Below, piece after piece: positions 30,936 through 34,859 of a stretch of DNA of 34,859 nt. A program made the position numbers and the translations under genes. The stretch comes from CAWHPS01 sp963831235. Its GTDB lineage: Bacteria > Fibrobacterota > OXYB2-FULL-49-7 > JAEUSG01. The notes under the pieces are model-generated. The model ran no database searches, was not told where the DNA came from, and saw only the letters and a program-made list of their open reading frames with translations. Location: NCBI GenBank assembly GCA_963831235.1, contig CAWHPS010000002.1, positions 1 to 34,859 of the forward strand, given 5' to 3'. Position 1 is the stretch's first letter. Every line of letters starts with the position of its first letter.

Positions 30936-33900
30936 TTATGCAACTTCCACGTCGAATATTTCAGGAAGTTTAAATTCAAATGAGTTTTCCAGAGTTCTAT
31001 CCGAAAAATCATATTCTCCTTGGAGATTAATGTGCTGCCAGGTTACGATTGATCCGTTCTTTATTGTCGCTACCATCACTTTTTTCTCCTCTTCGCTTTG
31101 TGTATGGTAGATCAGTTGTGAAAGGTACATGTAGTTCCAGCAAATAATTGCATTTTCTATGAGTCGCTTGCAGCCGTCTGCGACAATTTGTTCCTCCCTT
31201 GTGCTTTGCGGGAATTCCTGATTGTTTGCGTTAAAGACAGCGCCACCGAATTTGTTGATGTTTTCCACCTTGTTAAGCTGTTTTTCAATGGCCTGCCGAA
31301 GCTCAACATCGTCGATGTATCTGAGCAGAAAGAGGCTCTTGATAATTCTTCCAAATTGCTTTAAGGCTTTATATAAAGGATGCTGGCGTGAGTAAGAACT
31401 TAATCGTCGAAACAACTGTGATGCCGTGACTTCTTTTAATTTAATCGTAGCAACAAAACGCAGGATATCATCCCATTGCTCGGCGTTGGTATTAATTTTA
31501 CCATCCGGCAGAACACGGTAGCCAAGGGCTTTAAGATCGGACTCCTTTTCGAAAGCGTAAATGCGCTGTTTCTTGAAATTCTTAATCCGAGGTGCAAAAG
31601 AGATTCCCAAAAGATGTGTGACACCAAATATAATCTCACTGTAACCGTGGGTATCGGTAGAGTGAATATCGCTTTTGACAACATCATTATGCATGGCGCC
31701 ATCAATAACGTATGGAGCTTCGCGTTCCGCAGGAGAAATGACCGTTGAATAAAATAACAGGTGCCTATGATCAACAAAGGTGTAAGATGTTACCCCCATG
31801 CCTTGGCCAAAGTATTTATATGAGCGACTTGCGTTTAAGGAATCAACGCTGATATTGTATTTCTTCCCGTCACTGCCGGTATGCGTAAGACCATCTTTTC
31901 TATTGAAGACAGTAGTGAGCGGAATTCGATCGGATAGTTGTAAAATCTTATCATTTGCGTCCTCCAGATTTTCAGGGGAAAAATACCAGTTTACCGTGTT
32001 CTCTAATTCATTGTAGGGTATATTGCTGGAAATCTTGGCAATCTTGCCTATACCCAGATTACAGCCATATCCGATGACCCCGGCAAAGAATATTTTCTCC
32101 TGCGGTTTTTCTCTATTATGCTTTATCTGCCAATGTTCGAAGCTGTCGGTAAAATTCGTTACCTTATTAACATTCGAAAGGACCTCATACAAAGAAATCA
32201 GCCTGTTTTTTGGAAAAAATTCCGCAACAGATCCCGTAGGGTTCTTTTCGACTGCCGGTGTTGTAACTATCAGATTGCCACGAGCATCAAACTTCGCATG
32301 CTTGTTCTTTTTGGAGTTAATGTTTTCATTTGTTATCCGGTATTGTTCTTTGAGAGCCTGTTCCAGGGCGGATTGTATTTTCTGAAAATCTACAAAACCA
32401 GTTAATCCGGCCCGGTCAAGAAGCTCTTCTTTCTTGCTTTCCCAGACTTCCTTTGGTATCAAATACTCATCAAAAGCTTTGAATTTATAGGAGTGGCATA
32501 AGTTCAGTGCTCCAGACTTAATGGCATCGGTAATCTTTTGAAACAAAAGAATCTTATAGAGGGACACTCTCAAATTGTTTTTTTCATCGAAGAGTATTTT
32601 CTGTTCGTCACTATCAAGAAAATCAATAGGGGTGGCTGCATCCAGCTTGCCGGCTTTTCGCCTGTAATATGCGATTGCTTCAAACAGTCTTGGGTTGGAT
32701 GTGGTCTGGTCAAAATCGATATGCTTCACAATCTCTGAGGCACGGTTTTGGAGTTGCACAGAATGGGATTCCAATACATCATAATAATCGTCTTTATTAA
32801 TTATTCGTGTCGATTCTTTTTCCAATACAATAAGTTTCTCTCTTGTCTCGGAACAGTCGGCTCGGGATCTTTCAGAAAAAAGCTCTTCAATGGCCTTTAC
32901 CTTTTCACTATCGGTCAACTTCTTATCGGCAATTATGACGTGAATATTATCCAGTGTTGTTAATTGGCTGCCAACAGTTTTATAAAGCTCTCGATTTGAT
33001 TGATGTTGGGGACCCCGTGCCTCATAAAACTTTTCCTTATTTTCCTTTAAAGCACTGTTTTTTACCGTCTGGGTTGACTGTATCATAGCGTCAACAAGGT
33101 TGTCGTTAAGTTGATAGTACTGATGAATTACAAAAGCAATAAGCAGAAGGTACCTGTTATCCTCTCTCTGCGATATTTGGGAAACCTGCGATTTGATTAC
33201 TATCTGGGCATAATATTTTATGGTTTCAGGGGACAGGTGCAATTGCTTTACAAGAGGTGTGACTATTTCGAAGAGGCTTTTCAAGCTGTCCAAGTCTTCA
33301 ATGTTTTCTCTAATCTTCATTGGCCTTAAAGACTGGTTACTCGTTTTAAGTAACGTAATCTTGTATCGTTTGATTTTTAAATCCTGCTTTTCCGTCAAAT
33401 ATTCTTCGCCCACGGTTAAAAGATCATCAAGAAGAACTCTTTCTTCATGACTCAAACGCTCCTTGATGGAAAATGCCAGACTTTTCTCAAACTGTTTTAA
33501 AGCATCTGTGATTACTTCCGCAAGGGTATTATAAGTGGGGACCTCAATTTTATTCCTCCTGAGAAAATCCACCAGAGACAAAAACATAAAGCGTGGTTTC
33601 ATCTGATTTGAACTGAGCAATACAGCTTCATTCATAAGGATGCGTTTGCGTTGATCATCAAATTTGTTAATCCCAAGCTTTTCAAGGATAATTTCCTGAT
33701 GCCGCTCAAAAGTTCTTTCGATATAGGCTTTAAAGTTAATTTCTTCGACTGGCAGTTGCAGTTTTCTGCAAATAAATTCCACATCTTTAACATGAAATTT
33801 GTTCGCAACAAAAAACCGATTGACAGCAAAGAAGTATCCCAACTGCAAAATAAAACCAACTTTAGTGATTGGTGTCCTGCAGTCTTTAACTTCATCATCT

Positions 33901-34010
33901 GCCCATTTTGGCAAATCGAAGAATCGTTTTCTTTCTTCTATATTGAATACAGGGGGTAAGTCAAAAACCTTAATGTCAGACTGACTGAGGATTTTAATAT
34001 GAGTAGCCAT
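30936..34010 (-). CDS. tnpA: Tn3-family transposase
   Basis: A 1024-residue protein of normal length for the family. The N-terminus (DLPPVFNIEERKRFFDLPKWADDEV, VGFILQLGYFFAVNRFF) is the DUF4158 DNA-binding region. The C-terminal DDE domain has FAGVIGYGCNLGIGKIAKIS, TGSDGKKYNISVDSLNASRSYKYFGQGMGV (in part), STDTHGYSEIIFGVTHLLGISFAPRI, and the closing FNANNQEFPQSTREEQIVADGCKRLIENAIICWNYMYLS. The frame is intact, so the element may be functional. It cuts both ends and joins them to target DNA by replicative transposition. Confidence 0.96.
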   Translation of the reverse strand: MATHIKILSQSDIKVFDLPPVFNIEERKRFFDLPKWADDEVKDCRTPITKVGFILQLGYFFAVNRFFVANKFHVKDVEFICRKLQLPVEEINFKAYIERTFERHQEIILEKLGINKFDDQRKRILMNEAVLLSSNQMKPRFMFLSLVDFLRRNKIEVPTYNTLAEVITDALKQFEKSLAFSIKERLSHEERVLLDDLLTVGEEYLTEKQDLKIKRYKITLLKTSNQSLRPMKIRENIEDLDSLKSLFEIVTPLVKQLHLSPETIKYYAQIVIKSQVSQISQREDNRYLLLIAFVIHQYYQLNDNLVDAMIQSTQTVKNSALKENKEKFYEARGPQHQSNRELYKTVGSQLTTLDNIHVIIADKKLTDSEKVKAIEELFSERSRADCSETREKLIVLEKESTRIINKDDYYDVLESHSVQLQNRASEIVKHIDFDQTTSNPRLFEAIAYYRRKAGKLDAATPIDFLDSDEQKILFDEKNNLRVSLYKILLFQKITDAIKSGALNLCHSYKFKAFDEYLIPKEVWESKKEELLDRAGLTGFVDFQKIQSALEQALKEQYRITNENINSKKNKHAKFDARGNLIVTTPAVEKNPTGSVAEFFPKNRLISLYEVLSNVNKVTNFTDSFEHWQIKHNREKPQEKIFFAGVIGYGCNLGIGKIAKISSNIPYNELENTVNWYFSPENLEDANDKILQLSDRIPLTTVFNRKDGLTHTGSDGKKYNISVDSLNASRSYKYFGQGMGVTSYTFVDHRHLLFYSTVISPAEREAPYVIDGAMHNDVVKSDIHSTDTHGYSEIIFGVTHLLGISFAPRIKNFKKQRIYAFEKESDLKALGYRVLPDGKINTNAEQWDDILRFVATIKLKEVTASQLFRRLSSYSRQHPLYKALKQFGRIIKSLFLLRYIDDVELRQAIEKQLNKVENINKFGGAVFNANNQEFPQSTREEQIVADGCKRLIENAIICWNYMYLSQLIYHTQSEEEKKVMVATIKNGSIVTWQHINLQGEYDFSDRTLENSFEFKLPEIFDVEVA

Positions 34011-34052
34011 TTGTCCAGCTTAAAACCTATTGTGAAAACGTTCGATTATTCT

Positions 34053-34083
34053 ATATAACTATTTCGATGAAAAATAGTTATAT
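34053..34083. promoter_or_regulatory. res-like resolution site / divergent promoter region
   Basis: ATATAACTATTT (34053-34064) and AAATAGTTATAT (34072-34083) are exact 12-bp arms around a 7-base spacer, in the 129-bp gap between divergent tnpA and the resolvase gene. This is the usual place and form of resolvase crossover subsite I. Confidence 0.65.
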
Positions 34084-34139
34084 TTGAATAATATTCCATA
34101 TATAAAAAGTGCCTTTTTCATGTTTTTATCGAAAATCTT

Positions 34140-34796
34140 ATGAAAAGCACAAAAATGCCACAAAAACCGCATAAGACCACTGCCTACCTCCGAGTCTCAA
34201 CGATCGATCAGGATATTAACAAAAACAAAGCTGAAATCTTAAAACTTGCTAACGAAAAAAACCTCGGCAAAGTTCATTTCATCGAAGAAAAATTATCTGG
34301 GAAAATCTCTTGGCGTAAAAGAAAAATTGCCGAGATTCTTGAATCTTCCGGCAATGGGGACAATATCCTTGTCAGTGAACTTTCGCGTCTGGGTAGAAGT
34401 ATGCTGGAGTGTATGGAGATTCTCTCCATTGCAACCCAGAAAGGAATCAGCATCTACTCCGTTAAAGGAAATTGGCAACTTGATCACAGCATCCAGAGCA
34501 AAATAATTGCTATGGCCTTCTCTATGGCTGCGGAAATAGAACGAGACCTTATTTCCAAACGCACAAAAGAAGCACTGATGGTTAGGAAAGCTTCAGGTTT
34601 AAAGCTGGGGAGACCTCCTGGGCCAGGGAAAAGCAAATTGGACAAATTCCGACCGGAAATCGAGGCTCTCTTGGCAAACGGCTCGACTCAAAGATTTATT
34701 GCCAGCCGATATGGTACTACCGATGCGAATCTTTTCAATTGGATAGCAAAAAATGGGTTAAAAAGACTAAAACAACCCAGGAACGCAGGAATTTAG
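34140..34796 (+). CDS. tnpR: Serine resolvase
   Basis: A 218-residue serine recombinase. The catalytic domain has TTAYLRVSTIDQD (Ser20 as nucleophile), ILVSELSRLGRSMLECMEIL and MAAEIERDLISKRTKEAL; the C-terminal part (GRPPGPGKSKLDKF, STQRFIASRYGTTDANLFNWI) is the helix-turn-helix that binds res. It resolves cointegrates formed by the neighbouring transposase and may repress both genes from the shared region. Confidence 0.95.
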   Translation: MKSTKMPQKPHKTTAYLRVSTIDQDINKNKAEILKLANEKNLGKVHFIEEKLSGKISWRKRKIAEILESSGNGDNILVSELSRLGRSMLECMEILSIATQKGISIYSVKGNWQLDHSIQSKIIAMAFSMAAEIERDLISKRTKEALMVRKASGLKLGRPPGPGKSKLDKFRPEIEALLANGSTQRFIASRYGTTDANLFNWIAKNGLKRLKQPRNAGI

Positions 34797-34815
34797 CAAA
34801 TAATAGCCGCCATTA

Positions 34816-34859
34816 TGTCAATTTCTACGACAGATTTGCCCTAAATATTTAATTTTGCC
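34816..34859 (-). repeat. Right terminal inverted repeat of the Tn3-family element
   Basis: Reverse complement of the left end at 30323-30366, running to the last base of the window. Confidence 0.85.

Larger units (their letters stand above)
30323..34859. mobile_element. Tn3-family transposon (reaches the window edge)
   Basis: The terminal inverted repeats are 30323-30366 and 34816-34859; they match over about 43 bp with one indel and one or two mismatches. The left end begins GGGCAAAATTAAATATTTAG, in agreement with the G-rich start of Tn3-family 38-bp repeats. Inside are an unknown 149-residue gene, a Tn3 transposase, a res-like site and a serine resolvase. The right end seems to lie at, or one base beyond, the window edge, so the target duplication cannot be checked. 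Confidence 0.9.

Overview
The window reads as part of a plasmid, or an integrated plasmid-like replicon, from a T9SS-bearing bacterium of the FCB superphylum (a Fibrobacterota, Ignavibacteria or related uncultured lineage is plausible; the exact taxon cannot be read from the sequence). The lineage call rests on three secreted proteins with C-terminal NTPNPFNPNTTI-type or similar sorting domains and on generally AT-rich genes. The plasmid call rests on a replication initiator with adjoining iterons, a ParA-type partition operon, an HU/IHF protein, a HEPN/MNT toxin-antitoxin pair and several transposons. No rRNA or tRNA was seen.

Layout. 1-921: 5' part of a YhcG/DUF1016 PDDEXK nuclease gene, cut by the window edge. 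1296-9765 (minus): two large T9SS-exported proteins (a beta-propeller and a metalloprotease/beta-helix chimera), a small exported protein, a response regulator and the replication initiator. 9885-10000: five iterons forming the probable origin. 10004-12375 (minus): a membrane Ser/Thr kinase translationally coupled to a membrane-anchored beta-helix-like protein. 12394-14391: the partition locus. 14568-14879: HU/IHF. 15000-22475: isolated genes separated by palindromic intergenic repeats (an exported protein split by an ISAs1-family IS, an orphan, a MORN lipoprotein, a possible nuclease, rhaM). 22475-25137: an exported five-bladed-propeller protein and HEPN/MNT. 25247-27100: a minus-strand cluster of small plasmid-type genes separated by heptad repeats. 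27813-29981: a hybrid histidine kinase ending in a 15-G tract. 30108-30322: a sigma-70 region-4 fragment truncated by a Tn3-family transposon that fills the rest of the window.

The most unusual feature is the partition locus. A parA gene is coupled (TAATG) to a gene for a winged-helix protein whose N-terminal half is a run of pentapeptides (T/A/S-I/M-V-K-x). The DNA behind these pentapeptides is a 15-bp-period array of near-palindromic GACTATAGTC sites, and the same sites with the same 15-bp period recur in two non-coding arrays downstream of the gene, one of them directly upstream of the kinase gene. About 23 sites are visible in four blocks. The simplest reading is a centromere/operator array that has spread into, and been co-opted as, the coding sequence of its own binding protein.

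Other points of interest are an IS carrying a divergent AbrB-like passenger gene with a 26-bp perfect palindrome between passenger and transposase, exact target-site evidence that this IS split a gene, helically phased origin iterons, 7-bp tandem repeats between small plasmid genes, and a family of hairpins and mosaic repeats around the isolated genes at 15-24 kb.
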